NCBI GenBank assembly: GCA_009760855.2
Contig: WPIO01000028.1
Location: forward strand, 3,153,501 to 3,217,500
Direction: 5' to 3'
DNA: 64,000 nt
Source: Cristatella mucedo
Lineage: Eukaryota; Bryozoa; Phylactolaemata; Cristatellidae
Shown here: positions 30,045 through 39,716 of the stretch, piece after piece
Numbering within the stretch: position 1 is the stretch's first letter
Layout: every line of letters begins with the position of its first letter
Made by a program: the position numbers and the translations under genes
The notes under the pieces: model-generated
What the model was told of the DNA's origin: nothing
Seen by the model: only the letters and a program-made list of their open reading frames with translations
The model's database searches: none

Positions 30045-31340
30045 ATGGCGGCGCCCGAACCCAGCTGGACGTTCGCCGGCGCTGCTCAGCAGTATTCCTC
30101 CGCGACTGGCGGCGCCTCGTCGTCCGCGACGCCGACGGCTGCGGCGGCGGCGGCGCTCGAATCTGGCGGCGGCGGCGGCAACTCTAGCGGCGGCGGCGAC
30201 GAGCTGAGAGCCCTGTACTTGGGCGTGCACGGCGTGGTGATGCCAGTCGTATCGCTGGTCGGCATCGTGTCGAACGTTGCAAACCTCGTCGTGCTCGCGG
30301 ACGTCGCGAAGCGCTACAGGACGTCCCTCTATCAAGTGCTGCTGGCGATCGCCGCAGCCGACCTGCTGCTCATGGCCGTCGTGCTCGTCCGCGCGGCTCG
30401 CTTCGAGATGCGCGCGCATCCCATAACGCGAAGCGACGAGGCCGACTTGCTCGACGCGCCGTCGTACTTTTTCTACCACACGTGGGACACGTTCGCCAAC
30501 ATTTGCGGCATGGCGTCCAACTGGTGCGTCGTGGCGGTGATGGGCATGCGACTCGTCGCCATCCACTTTCCGCTTCTCCTTCGAGCGCCGTCGGCGGCGG
30601 CGGCGAGCGGCGGCGGCCGGCGACCTCGCGCCGCCGCCGTCGCCTTGCCGATCGTCTTCGTCGTCGCCGTCGGCGTCAATCTGCCGTGGGCGCTGGTCAA
30701 GCCGTACGACCGCGACTCGGGCAGGTTCGTTCTGCAAAAGGAGCTGCACAACGGCTACAAGCGAGACTACTACGTGGTGCTGCTGCTGCTCTATCACGTC
30801 ATTCCGTGGATCGCGATGGCCTCGCTCGCCGGCTGCCTGCTGCTCAGCGTGCGTTCGCAGCGTTGGCGGTCGCGCGGCGGCGGCGGCGAGGCCGGCGGCT
30901 GCGTCGTCTTTGGCGCGAAAGTAGAGCAGGGTAAGAAGGAAGCTCAGAGGACGCTCAGCGCCACGCTCGCCGGCAAGGCGGCCTGGTTCGTGGCCAGCAC
31001 GGCGCCGATTGTCGCCTACTACTTCGCACTGTTCGCAGCGGAAGACGAAGATCTTCTGGCCGAGCGGCCGTCGATGCAGGCGTTCTACATTTTCGCGCAC
31101 GTCCTGGCGCTGACCAACTACGCCGCGAATTTCTTCCTGTACACATTTCTCAACCTCGCCTACCGCCGCCGCTTGGCCAGCTTGCTCTGCTGCCGCCGTC
31201 GACGCCGCCGCCGAGAGTCGAGCGCCGCGGCGACGGCGGCGGCCGACGCCGAGGTCGAATCGAATGCCGGATGCTCGACCACTTTGGCGACGACCGTGAG
31301 CGACTCCGTCGAGCTACGACCGCTGAAGCTTGCCGCCTGA
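30045..31340 (+). CDS. rhodopsin-like (class A) G-protein-coupled receptor, FMRFamide/peptide-receptor-like
   Basis: 431-residue, single-exon seven-helix receptor of the plasma membrane, expected to bind an extracellular ligand (probably a neuropeptide) and signal through G proteins. I chose the ATG at 30045 because it is the first in frame and has a strong Kozak context (AGCATGG). What is visible: a Ser/Ala/Gly-rich N-tail with one N-glycosylation site (N46-S-S); TM1 about 61-86 (IVSNVANLVVL); TM2 about 94-117 with the family's Asp at D106; TM3 about 145-172 ending M-R-L-V-A-I-H-F-P, with conserved Arg R169 and Pro P176 but Met in place of the usual acidic residue; TM4 about 196-218; TM5 about 241-268 with P254; TM6 about 312-333 with P321; TM7 about 346-371 ending N362-FFL-Y366, the NFxxY form seen in FMRFamide-type receptors instead of NPxxY. 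A Cys pair at 382-383 (possible palmitoylation) precedes a basic run and a Ser/Thr-rich tail. Odd: no cysteine at the top of TM3 or in loop 2 for the usual disulfide; Gly/Ala-rich inserts in loops 2 and 3. The ligand cannot be assigned by eye. Confidence 0.88.
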   Translation: MAAPEPSWTFAGAAQQYSSATGGASSSATPTAAAAAALESGGGGGNSSGGGDELRALYLGVHGVVMPVVSLVGIVSNVANLVVLADVAKRYRTSLYQVLLAIAAADLLLMAVVLVRAARFEMRAHPITRSDEADLLDAPSYFFYHTWDTFANICGMASNWCVVAVMGMRLVAIHFPLLLRAPSAAAASGGGRRPRAAAVALPIVFVVAVGVNLPWALVKPYDRDSGRFVLQKELHNGYKRDYYVVLLLLYHVIPWIAMASLAGCLLLSVRSQRWRSRGGGGEAGGCVVFGAKVEQGKKEAQRTLSATLAGKAAWFVASTAPIVAYYFALFAAEDEDLLAERPSMQAFYIFAHVLALTNYAANFFLYTFLNLAYRRRLASLLCCRRRRRRRESSAAATAAADAEVESNAGCSTTLATTVSDSVELRPLKLAA

Positions 31341-32371
31341 GGGAGGCTGCACCGAGGAAGAGGAGCCGGCGGCGGTGACCGCATTGGCGGTCACGTGGGC
31401 GGAAGCGGCAACACAGCTGCTGCTCGTACTTTGCCGGCGGCTTCGTCCTCGCCGACGAAGTCGAAAAAAGTTCAAAGATCAGCGCCGGCTGAGAACTCAA
31501 CGTACTTTTACCGGCGACGGCTGCTGCTTGCGAGCCCGCACTTTCGGCCTGTCCGAATATCTCCTCTCATCATCTGCCGATAACTAGATTGCCGCCGCCG
31601 CTCTTAGCTTGGCAGGAGGCGCGCGAACGTCAGAGTCCAGCGTCCTCGCGATCGACGCTCCGCTCAAGACGCTTCGCTGGGAAATCGAGCGCTGGGCTGA
31701 GCTCTCTCGGCGCCGCTAGCCCCGCTATCGGCGCGCTTTTTGCGTGGCAGCATCGTGCGCAGCCGTAGCTGCAATGCGGCACTTTCAAGCGGCAAGGCAC
31801 AGATTCGGAGAGGAGTGACTGATTTTCTAATCGAAATGGCCAGCGATGCCCGTCGCCGAGGAGGCGATAGCTGGTGCATGCCGCCTCGGATGTGTGCTCG
31901 CCGCGATGCCAGCACCGGCAGCGACGCCGGAATGCATTTTCCGCTCGCTGAATCGTCGAAATCGCGTGACTGAGCGGTTCGGTTAGCTTCTGGATTGACA
32001 GACACCCGACCGGTGGCGGAGGCGGCAACTGGTTACTGGCGTCGAACGCGGTGCCAATGAGATTCTTGGCGAAAGACTTCCAGCGCTGCCGCGGCTGCGG
32101 CCGCCGCTCTCGAGTGGCCTGGCGGTGCGAGCGCCTTTAGCAGCAGCCGAGAGCAAGGCGCCGTTCGGAGACTTCAGAACTGCTGCAAGAAGTCCGCTTT
32201 AGCTTAGCTCGGCCTAATAGATTCAAATTATAAATGAGGCATAAGAAAATTCGCAGTAATTATCGTCCTTGGACGGGCGGAAGTGCCAGAGTCGTGGATG
32301 ATGGCGTGGCGCGATCGTCGATCGACTTCTAAATGTAGCAGCTGACCACTCCCTATGCACGGCTTAGCTCT

Positions 32372-32376
<5 letters not shown>
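31341..32376. other. GC-rich 3' flank of the GPCR gene
   Basis: The likely 3' UTR and downstream flank of the receptor remain CpG-rich to about 32.2 kb. I see no AATAAA within the first several hundred bases after the stop. Short opposite-strand frames (31630-32028 and others) carry no motif. Confidence 0.4.

Positions 32377-32450
<74 letters not shown>
32377..32450. repeat. (CT)n microsatellite
   Basis: About 36 uninterrupted CT units, followed immediately by GCAG. A pyrimidine tract plus CAG (CTCTCTGCAG) resembles a 3' splice site, but no exon is recognised beyond it. Confidence 0.95.
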
Positions 32451-32453
<3 letters not shown>

Positions 32454-32490
32454 GATTCGTTCGTAGAACGGCGCCGCCTCTTTAATCGGT

Positions 32491-32714
32491 CTCTTGCCTC
32501 CTCCTTCCCTACCTTCGATGCTCTCCCGCCGCTGCTTCAGTGTGAATCCACTTTTTATGATTTTTATGATGTGATCGAATGATTAGTGATATCTTGCTCA
32601 ATCTCTTGCCTCCTCCTCCCGTACCTTCGATGCTCTCCCGCCGCTGCTTCAGTGTGAATCCACTTTTTATGATTTTTATGATGTGATCGAACGATTAGTG
32701 ATATCTTGCTCAAT
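32491..32714 (+). repeat. 112-bp tandem duplication
   Basis: CTCTTGCCTCCTCC...GATATCTTGCTCAAT occurs twice in direct tandem (starts 32491 and 32603) with only a few mismatches (for example TTCCCTACC versus TCCCGTACC, and GAATGATTAG versus GAACGATTAG). This indicates recent duplication. Confidence 0.92.
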
Positions 32715-32749
32715 GACAACATTATTGGAGGTGACATGCACAGGGTTAC

Positions 32750-32930
32750 ACTCAAGTAGTTTCTCGGATGATCTTTGTCCGTTCGCATCGATATACTGTA
32801 GTCTCCCACTAAGACTTGTCTTGGTGATCGATGGTACTAGAAGTTGCCGAGAGATCGAGCAAAGCAGGCAGAGACTCTAGCTATGCGTGCATTCCTAAGA
32901 GGTTGCTATACCAAAGCCATGCTGATCTTT
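32750..32930 (-). mobile_element. LINE-A RT fragment with internal deletions
   Basis: Blocks match the minus-oriented LINE-A at 62.27-62.48 kb: GATGATCTTTGTCCGTTCGC, AGTCTCCCACTAAGAC, GATCGATGGTACTAGAAG, GAGATCGAGCAAAGCAGGCA and GCATTCCTAAGAGGTTGCTA. About 75 bp between the second and third blocks is missing relative to that copy. Confidence 0.75.
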
Positions 32931-34159
32931 GATATCATGACTCACTGAATAGGAAGCTACCTTACGTAGAAAAAGACTCGAAGAGCAGTTTTGATATTGG
33001 CAAGAAGCTCCGTCATCGTAATGCATTATCATGCGACTAATAGCCTATCGGTGCACTGTGCAGCATCGATGAAGCAAAAGTCCTCACGGGGCACACAGCA
33101 AGAGTTGACTGCAATCGTCGCATTACTCGTAGAGCAGGCTGGGCACACAGCAGTACGTTCGCAGAGCAGAGCAAAGCCTCTTGTCGCGCGTCAGAGCGGT
33201 AGTGCATGACCGATACGTGAAAGTTAACACTGTCGCAGGCTTCCCAGTGGCCACAGCAGTAACAGGACGATTTACCCCCATCATCGGTCAAGGCACACAG
33301 CTTGTATAATTTCATCAGGCGACTCATGCAAATTTAAAGATTTCGCAGTGTAAAAAAATTTTCTTATTCCTTCAGACTTGGCATTATTATATGCCTTAAT
33401 CAAGCGAACGTAAACCTCCAAGTAGCAGATACAATACGTCCTAATATAGTCAAAAGACCAGTGCAAGACGACTGCTAAAGGTCATCAGTCTTTATCCATT
33501 ACTTCCTGCACCCCAAATGTTGATATTCGCTGAAGGGAGTCTGCAGTAATATCCTTAGCTCGTGAACGCAGCCCCGGTCACAGTACTAGCCCGTGCCACC
33601 CATAGAAAACACCGGTCGCCCTCCTGCCTCAATGCGCGGCAGCGACTTGTGTGTACAGCACCGATAAGTGCTGCTATTGCAATGCCAGCTTGCTAGATCA
33701 GCCTACTTATGACTGCTACAATAGTGTTCGCAATTCCTGAATGATGATGACTCGGAATAGATAAGTTATAATCTGCTGTTAGGCGGCATTAAAGATTACG
33801 TCTTGTCACTCTTGCATGATAGTCAGTAAAGCAGTAGGTGTTGATATCCGGCCCAATTCATTCCTAGGGCTTGACGCATGTGGTTAGTTCAGTGATGCTT
33901 TTGACGCCGTGCGAGAGCTAGTGTACAGCATGGCTGATTCGGACGCCTGTAAACCTCCGCCGCTGTCGAATAGATTTCTCTATGCTATAGATATGGAATT
34001 TTGTGTTAGGTTTTGAGAGCTCTTAGCTGCTGCGTTTTTGTAGATGTCTATGCTGGCACAGCTGCATGCGTTGATGCTACACCGAAAAGTCGCCAGTCGC
34101 CATTGAACCATTAGATCTTTCGATCTTTTCGATTCGATTTCAAAACCATTCGATCTTAC
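32931..34159. other. unannotated stretch
   Basis: AT-moderate DNA without a recognised gene or repeat family. Near 34085-34160 a local run repeats the string ATTGAACCATT / CATTCGATCTT several times. Confidence 0.45.
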
Positions 34160-34277
34160 TTGAACCATTGAACCATTCGATCGTGCTTCCCTTTGCAGCA
34201 AGTGTAAAGCACCTGGATAGAGATTGAGTTCTCTGAGGGCGCTTTATCAAGTGTATTATTATTATTATTATTATTAG
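34160..34277 (+). mobile_element. LINE-A 3' terminus with (ATT)n tail
   Basis: CGATCGTGCTTCCCTTTGCAGC, then GTAAAGCACCTGGATAGAGA, GAGTTCTCTGAGGGCGCTTT, then (ATT)n to about 34275. Only the last 100 bp of the element is present. Confidence 0.85.
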
Positions 34278-34632
34278 GGTCCGCATGCAAATATAGTTAG
34301 TGGCAGCATTCACAGTGTCAGCACGCATAAGCACGTCAAGGACGAGTCAAGTTAACCCACTAAATGCTGTAATAAATAAATGCGCTGTTAGCTTCTTTGT
34401 AAATGTCGTCAAGTCTAGGGATGTCGTGACGCCAGTCGGAAGTGAGATCCAGGCTTTGGGAGCATACGAACTAAAGGCACTATCGCCAAAAGATTTGAGG
34501 TTTCTCACGAGGTAGAGGTAAACGAGTAGATTTCAAAAAGTGAGTGGTAAGATGCTTAGTCTGGTGGGGAAGTAGATCTGATAGGTAGGCTGAAGCCAAG
34601 GAATGAATGGACCTAAAAGTGAGAGACAGAAC
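34278..34632 (-). mobile_element. LINE-A coding/3' UTR fragment, inverted against the tail at 34277
   Basis: Starts GGTCCGCATGCAAATATAGT (about 130 bp inside the element's 3' end) and continues through the minus-strand codons equivalent to ...KSFGDSAFSSYAPKAW... to ACCTAAAAGTGAGAGACAGA. It lacks its own tail and abuts the tail of the oppositely oriented fragment. Confidence 0.8.
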
Positions 34633-35089
34633 CAGCAATTAGGACCCGTGTGGCTAAACGCCGTTACTGCCGTTGGGATTGGCAATTAATCACGTCGACG
34701 TCTAGCATTAAATAGCGTTAGCAAATTCATGCGTGATGCACCTCTAAGTAAATTCATGGTCCACTGGCTGTTTTACGCAAATTATTCGTGGCAAACGCAT
34801 CGAAATGACAGTGAAAGACGACATGTGAAACTAAATATTTATTAAGTCACGAAATATTCTCAAACAGACCGGTCTTTGCGGAAAGAGAAACTTGCAAATT
34901 CCGCGAAGATCTTAACCTTAACTTGGACATTGACCTTAAGATTAGTCAGTCATCATCATATTAATCAGTCATTGTCATTGTCATTCTAAAGAGTTGTGTA
35001 ACTGCAACAATCATAAACGCTTAGAATAAGAGTACGCAAGCATAGTCAATCCATTCATTGGTGACTTCTCATCTTCTGCGACTTTTTCC
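34633..35089. other. unannotated stretch
   Basis: AT-rich. A small cluster of AGTCAGTCATCATC / CAGTCATTGTCATTGTCATT repeats lies at about 34943-34985. Nothing else was recognised. Confidence 0.45.
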
Positions 35090-35540
35090 ATGCTGGTATT
35101 CCCGTCTCCCCAGTAAGACGCTCGCACAAGGTACGAAACTGTTCAGTTAGGCTTGGCTATCGTGAAAAGCGCAATTGCCGCACTAAGCCTCTACGCTCCG
35201 CAACGACTCTCCATCAAGCAGCAGCGCACCGGATTCGAGGCCTCTTTTTCACTTTTGGCTCCTTCAGTTTTCTTGGTAAGGCTGATTTGCCTGAACTCAT
35301 CGGCCTTTCCCTCGCGCCACCTGATCGTTTGACCCGCTTTGCATAGCGTCGCCTCTAATCCAATCTAAAGTCTTTCGAAGATGGTGCTCTCTGCTTCTAA
35401 ACACCGAGAGCCCTATTCAGGCAGCTCGAAATTCCTTTCAGGCTGGTATCTGCACTCATGCCTCGGTGTGACGACCGTCAAGCAATTCGCTAGTGCAATT
35501 CGCATTTTTCTTTGAGAATTTGCCTTAAGTGAATTTGAAT
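35090..35540 (+). mobile_element. very decayed LINE C-terminal remnant
   Basis: In broken frames the order of blocks matches the LINE-A protein end: a TTTTTCACTTTTGGCTCCTT block (SLTF-x-S-L region), a TCTAAAGTCTTTCGAAGATGG block (LKSFGDR), and GGCAGCTCGAAATTCCTTTC. It is too diverged to place firmly. Confidence 0.4.
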
Positions 35541-35564
35541 CATTTTCGAAGTAAGTATGCATTT

Positions 35565-36055
35565 TTATTTATATCTGTCTGTAACTCCACGAAGCCATGC
35601 CGACTGACCCAGTGTTATCATTAAAAGCTTTTTCCAGCGAACACAAAGCTTAAACGGCCCGTGATGCGCATACCATGCGTAAGACGCTCGCTCTCACTTC
35701 ACGACCCAGGTCGTGCGTTTGAGTCCTGCCACGGGCAATTCTTCGCTGCCCACTGCAAGGATGGTGATGGCCGTCAAGACTATTCTGCCCATTATATAAA
35801 TAGGACTTTTAAATTAGGTAACCTCTACTTATTAGGATCGCAATAAGTTTTCATCTGACTCAAAAAAGAGAAAGTGAGATGCATAGCTGAGTGAGGCGAA
35901 CCGTCGAGAAAGGGAGCAGAACATAAGTAGTAGCATAGAACGGCTAGAGAGTATGTGTCAGAGCTGAAATTACGAGAGGATCTTTTGCGAAAAATTGCTA
36001 AAACAAAAAGAACCCGCAAAGAGAAAGCTTTTGTCGCCACCAATGAAAGAACAGA
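35565..36055 (-). mobile_element. LINE-B 3' end, interrupted by SINE-S1
   Basis: ATATCTGTCTGTAACTCCAC at the left is the reverse complement of the LINE-B terminus. To the right of the inserted SINE, AAAAAAGAGAAAGTGAGATGC, AGTAGTAGCATAGAACGG and AAAGCTTTTGTCGCCACC continue the reverse-complement of the C-terminal codons. Diverged but colinear. Confidence 0.6.
35656..35826 (+). mobile_element. SINE-S1 variant inside LINE-B
   Basis: GGCCCGTGATGCGCATACCA (head), B-box-like GTGCGTTTGAGTCCTGCC, then CCACTGCAAGGATGGTGATG and a TTATATAAATAGGACTTTTA end. It differs from the main S1 copies in the last third. Confidence 0.65.
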
Positions 36056-36149
36056 AAAATTAATATACTGTCTTTAGAGGATAAGAGAACAGTCAATGCT
36101 AAAACTAGTGCAGTTGTTCATGCTTGGTATGGAGGAGCCAATCCTAACA

Positions 36150-36316
36150 CTAGCTGATTCAGCAGTCTCGTGTTTGTGTAGCGACAGAACAGCCTTTTCG
36201 GCTATCACCACCGCTTGTAACGGCAATAAAGGATCGCCCACCTCAGGATTTGAGCCCACGACCTCGGTATCGAGGTCGTGAAAAGCAACCACCTTACCTA
36301 GTGTGCCATCACGGCA
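36150..36316 (-). mobile_element. SINE-S1 copy
   Basis: The plus strand starts CTAGCTGATTCAGCAGTCTC and ends GTGCCATCACGGCAC. The body includes GCTATCACCACCGCTTGTAA and the B-box complement GATTTGAGCCCACGACCTCG. Nearly full length. Confidence 0.85.
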
Positions 36317-37729
36317 CACAGATCCACGGTGGGCCTTACCCACGGAGGTAGGAATTTTGCTATTTTGCTCTATTTGCATCAAATAGCGTAGTGCCTTCAT
36401 CTAAGACAAAATCATCGATGAATCGCCAGGTTGAAAAAACCAACCTGAAGGCCATATGCGAATCCTATTTAACTGATTAAGCATGCAGTAACTGTGCATG
36501 CTGCCATCGCCGAGCAGTTGACGTGCCTACTTTCCGGCCAATGTGAAATACCTGCGTAGACATTTAGTTTTTCCAGGGTCCACTTGCATCATTGCTATTA
36601 TTGCATAAAATGCCAACAGTCGCAATCAAGGAAATGCACAACGCTCTAGCTATGCGCTAGTGAGGCGAGAGACTGCAGCCGTACTTTGACAGTAAAGTGT
36701 TTCGCCGAGCTCATATCCTACCTCAAGTGTGACGGGAAAATTATTGCAGACTTCATAAAGTGTAGCAGCAGAGAGTTCTGATATAATCTGGTAAGAATCA
36801 GTTATAACCTGCTAGGAATGCTTTCGGCCTACTAGATTACGCTCGCATTCACTTTAATCTCAGGGATTGAGCTGGATCTCTCGCTTCATCCACAACGCCT
36901 ACTAATCCTGAGATTCCTGTACAGAATAACGAATCTTTGTTGATTTTTTAGCCGCTGCAAATTTCTACTTACCTTGGCATGGTTGATTTATTTCTGTTCA
37001 TTTGAATTTGTGCTAAGGATAGTTAATAAATATAAAAAACAGTTTTTTATATTCAAATTAAAAACTTGAAATGACCTCGCCTTGCTGGAGCGTCAAGAGA
37101 GGAATGAGGCCTGAACAACGAGATGCATTTGAAAGATTTATACTGAATCTCCTCTTTAGGAAACACATGTCTTTTTCACAGGCTCATTTTTATTATAAAA
37201 GAGGCTTACCAAATTACGCGGTGGTAGTATTTTAAGCTATTCACTTTTAATTTAGAGGCTGCTTTTGTGCAAAAAGCTAAGCAAATTTATTGTTTTCTCC
37301 GTAGTAAAACACGAACACCTATAAGAAAACTTGGAATCATCATGCCCTGGATAAAGAAGTCTGACTTGACTATTGCATGGGGGAGGCAGCAGTGCAAACA
37401 GCTCAGACAAAATGCCGCCGAGCATTTACAGCATCGTAACGCATTGACAAGGGAGTGACCTCAAAGAAGAGTTTTCTGTAATGGTGCTGCGAGCAAATAA
37501 GTTATTCTGTAATGGAGTTACTGGTCTTAGATCAAAGACCTGAAAAAGATTCAGCCAGCGGCCAAATTATAGAGCAGTCAGTGCGAAATCCAGACAAGGT
37601 TCATCGCTTCAAATTCAAGCTTTACCATGCTTTAGCATATTCTGCATTAATCTGCGAAAGTATCATTAAGCTAAGTTTCTAGTTTGCTGTGCAACATTCA
37701 CTAGCAGAACTGACGTAGCGACATTGTGG
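36317..37729. other. unannotated AT-rich stretch
   Basis: A weak LINE-A-type tail is seen near 36545-36600 (ACCTGCGTAGACATTTAGTT, then ATTGCTATTATTG). Around 37030-37065 there is a short palindromic A/T segment (ATATAAAAAACAG/TTTTTTATAT). No gene was recognised. Confidence 0.45.
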
Positions 37730-38455
37730 GACGATACAACCGAGCTGCTGCTCATAGGACACCTTAAGCGTGTGGCTGGATTAGAAGGCTTTGGTCTTCT
37801 AATAAATAGGTGATGCTGTTGTGCGACCATCACCACGTGCTCGAAATGTTGGTGCAGTTTTAGACAACTGCCTAAATTTTAAAAGCTTCATTCAGAAGAC
37901 TGCTTCTACAGCAAGCCATCACGCCCGATCCCTATTTAAGATTAGGATCTGTATTCCGCGATGGCTTGCAAGAACAATTTCACTAATTCCTTAGTTCTGT
38001 CTTGGCTTGATAATTGTAATTTCTTTTTGGCTGGGCTACCAAAAAAAGCAACTAGGCCACTGCAGCTGGCTGTTAATGTGGCTGCAAGGCTAGTTTTCAA
38101 GTCCCAGAGGGTTGACCACGTGTCTTCTTTGCTAAAAGAGCTAGGATGGCTGCCGGTTGATCAACGGATACAGAGCAAAGCTCTTACGCTGACCCACAAG
38201 GTCCACCACGGCTTGGCTCCTTCATATCTTGCTGAAAATGCTGCACCAGTTTCAGCCTCCTCGTGCCCTCAGGTCCTGTATGGATAATAAATTAGCTGCT
38301 TCATTCCTACACTTAAAGACCGTAGGCGACAGATTCTTTGCCACAATTGTTATGCAACGACAACTATTATCCTGCTGCCGACTAAAGCACATTCTTTCCA
38401 GCGGTCCTGAGCTGCTATTTCCATGCTACTTAATACCTCAACTGCTCTCCTGAGG
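37730..38455 (+). mobile_element. LINE-B fragment, post-RT region to near 3' end
   Basis: Begins at the ELLLIGH codons and continues through RWLAR, the FLAGLPKKATRPLQLAVNVAARLVFKSQ region and VDQRIQSKALTLTHKVHHGLAPSYLAE (frame 37961-38287), then in other frames DNKLAASFLHLKTVGDRFF. At the position of the in-frame TGA of the 54910 copy this copy has CGA (HARSLFK), which indicates the ancestral Arg codon. It ends at about the CTCAACTGCTCTCCTGA block, without a tail. Confidence 0.8.
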
Positions 38456-38720
38456 CTGAATTACTTAAGCATTTTTCTACGTTGAGATAGATTAAGATAT
38501 TAGTTTGTTGCATATACTTGAACTGTGCTTTTAATTATCAATTTAATTTAAATCTAAGATTTTGGCTGGAACTTTACATATCACTAAGGTATAATGACGA
38601 CTTTGATCGCCTGAACTGAAGGCTATCGGCGTTGCTAACAACAGCTGTGGCTGGAATACCACTGCTTAGGAAAAACTTGCAGTATTAAACTAGTTCCGCC
38701 TTCAAGATTTCGAAAGAGTG

Positions 38721-38840
38721 CTCTTCGTGACCCAGGTCCATGGGTTCGAGTTCTGCAGGGGCAATAATTTATTAACCACTGCAAGCGGTGGTGATATCCA
38801 TTGAGGCTCTTCTGCAGCTATACAAAAGAGGCTCTTAAAG
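38721..38840 (+). mobile_element. SINE-S1 partial variant
   Basis: CGTGACCCAGGTCCATGGGT, B-box-like GGGTTCGAGTTCTGC, CACTGCAAGCGGTGGTGATA, then ACAAAAGAGGCTCTTAAAG. It directly precedes the full S1 copy at 38846 in the same orientation. Confidence 0.7.
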
Positions 38841-38845
38841 GTTTG

Positions 38846-39014
38846 GTGAGCCGTGATGGCACTCTAGATAAGTTGGTTGCTTTTCATGGCCTCGGTCCCG
38901 AGGTCGTGGGTTCGAATCCTGAAGTGGGCGATCCTTTATCGCCGCTGCATACGATGGTGATAGCCGTAAAGGCTCTTCTTTCGCTACACAAAATAGGCTG
39001 TTAAATCAGCTAGT
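38846..39014 (+). mobile_element. SINE-S1 copy, full length
   Basis: GTGAGCCGTGATGGCACTCT start, intact B box GGTTCGAATCC at about 38908, body GATCCTTTATCGCCGCTGCA, end GGCTGTTAAATCAGCTAGTA followed by TTTATTTA. This is the best S1 copy for a consensus. Confidence 0.9.
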
Positions 39015-39087
39015 ATTTATTTATTTAAATCAGCTAACCTTCTGACCCCGGGTCTTAGCCCAGGAGGTAAGGGGCTCGCTCTTCACG

Positions 39088-39589
39088 GCGATCGGTCTGG
39101 CAGACGAGGCACATGCATGGTTTAAATCGTACTTGTCTGATCGTGTTCAATCCGTGTCGTGTGTGGATCGGTGCTGTACCAGTTTCAGCTTCATCGTGCC
39201 CTCAGGTCCTGTTCGGACAATAAGTTAGCTGCTCAATTCCTACACTTTAAGACCGCAGGTGACAGAAGCTTCAGCTCTGCAGGCTGTAGACTGAGGAACT
39301 CGGTTCCACAATTCGTACGCTGTGATAACTACTCTCCTGCCAACTATGGCACATCTTTTTCAGCGGTTCTGAGATGCTACTTCTATGCTACTCACTACCT
39401 CAACTGCTCTCCTGACTCTGCTATGCTTCCACCTTTCTCTTTGTTGCGTGAGACGAAGTCTGTTGGCTACCGAATGCGTACCGAAAGCCGCTCAGGCTGT
39501 GCGTGCGCTATACAAAACTCTCCTCCGCAACACCCACTTAATGTTTGTGGTCTTGTGGAGTTACACATGGAGCTACATACATACATGCA
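39088..39589 (+). mobile_element. LINE-B copy with internal deletion
   Basis: Starts at the codons for GLADE-AHAWFKSYLSDRVQSV (RT region), jumps at about 39172 directly to the CTSFSFIVPSGPV region (normally about 770 bp further on), then reads DNKLAAQFLHFKTAGDRSFSS (frame 39159-39698) to the 3' end with AGCTACATACATACATGCAT as tail-like end. Confidence 0.82.
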
Positions 39590-39716
39590 TACATGCCTAC
39601 CAAAGTCGTGGATTCCAGTCATGCAGTTGGCGAACCTTTATTGTCCACTGCTAGAGGTGGTAAAAGCCGCGAAGGCTTCTTTGCCGCTATATAAATGAGA
39701 TTTTGAGTCAGCTTAC
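39590..39716 (+). mobile_element. SINE-S1-like variant adjoining LINE-B tail
   Basis: Weak B-box side (GTCGTGGATTCCAGTC), then TTATTGTCCACTGCTAGAGG, TGGTAAAAGCCGCGAAGGCT and CGCTATATAAATGAGATTTT. It has the same layout as the S1 variant at 35656 (end with TATATAAATR-GA-TTTT). The head is missing or replaced. Confidence 0.5.

Noticed and set aside
29973..31100. 375-codon minus frame antisense to the GPCR
   Set aside because: Shadow of the receptor's GC-rich codons, with Arg/His/Asp-rich composition and no domain.
38846..38920. Functional tRNA gene (GGTTCGAATCC)
   Set aside because: The B box is part of repeated SINE-S1 units; no cloverleaf with an acceptor stem is apparent.
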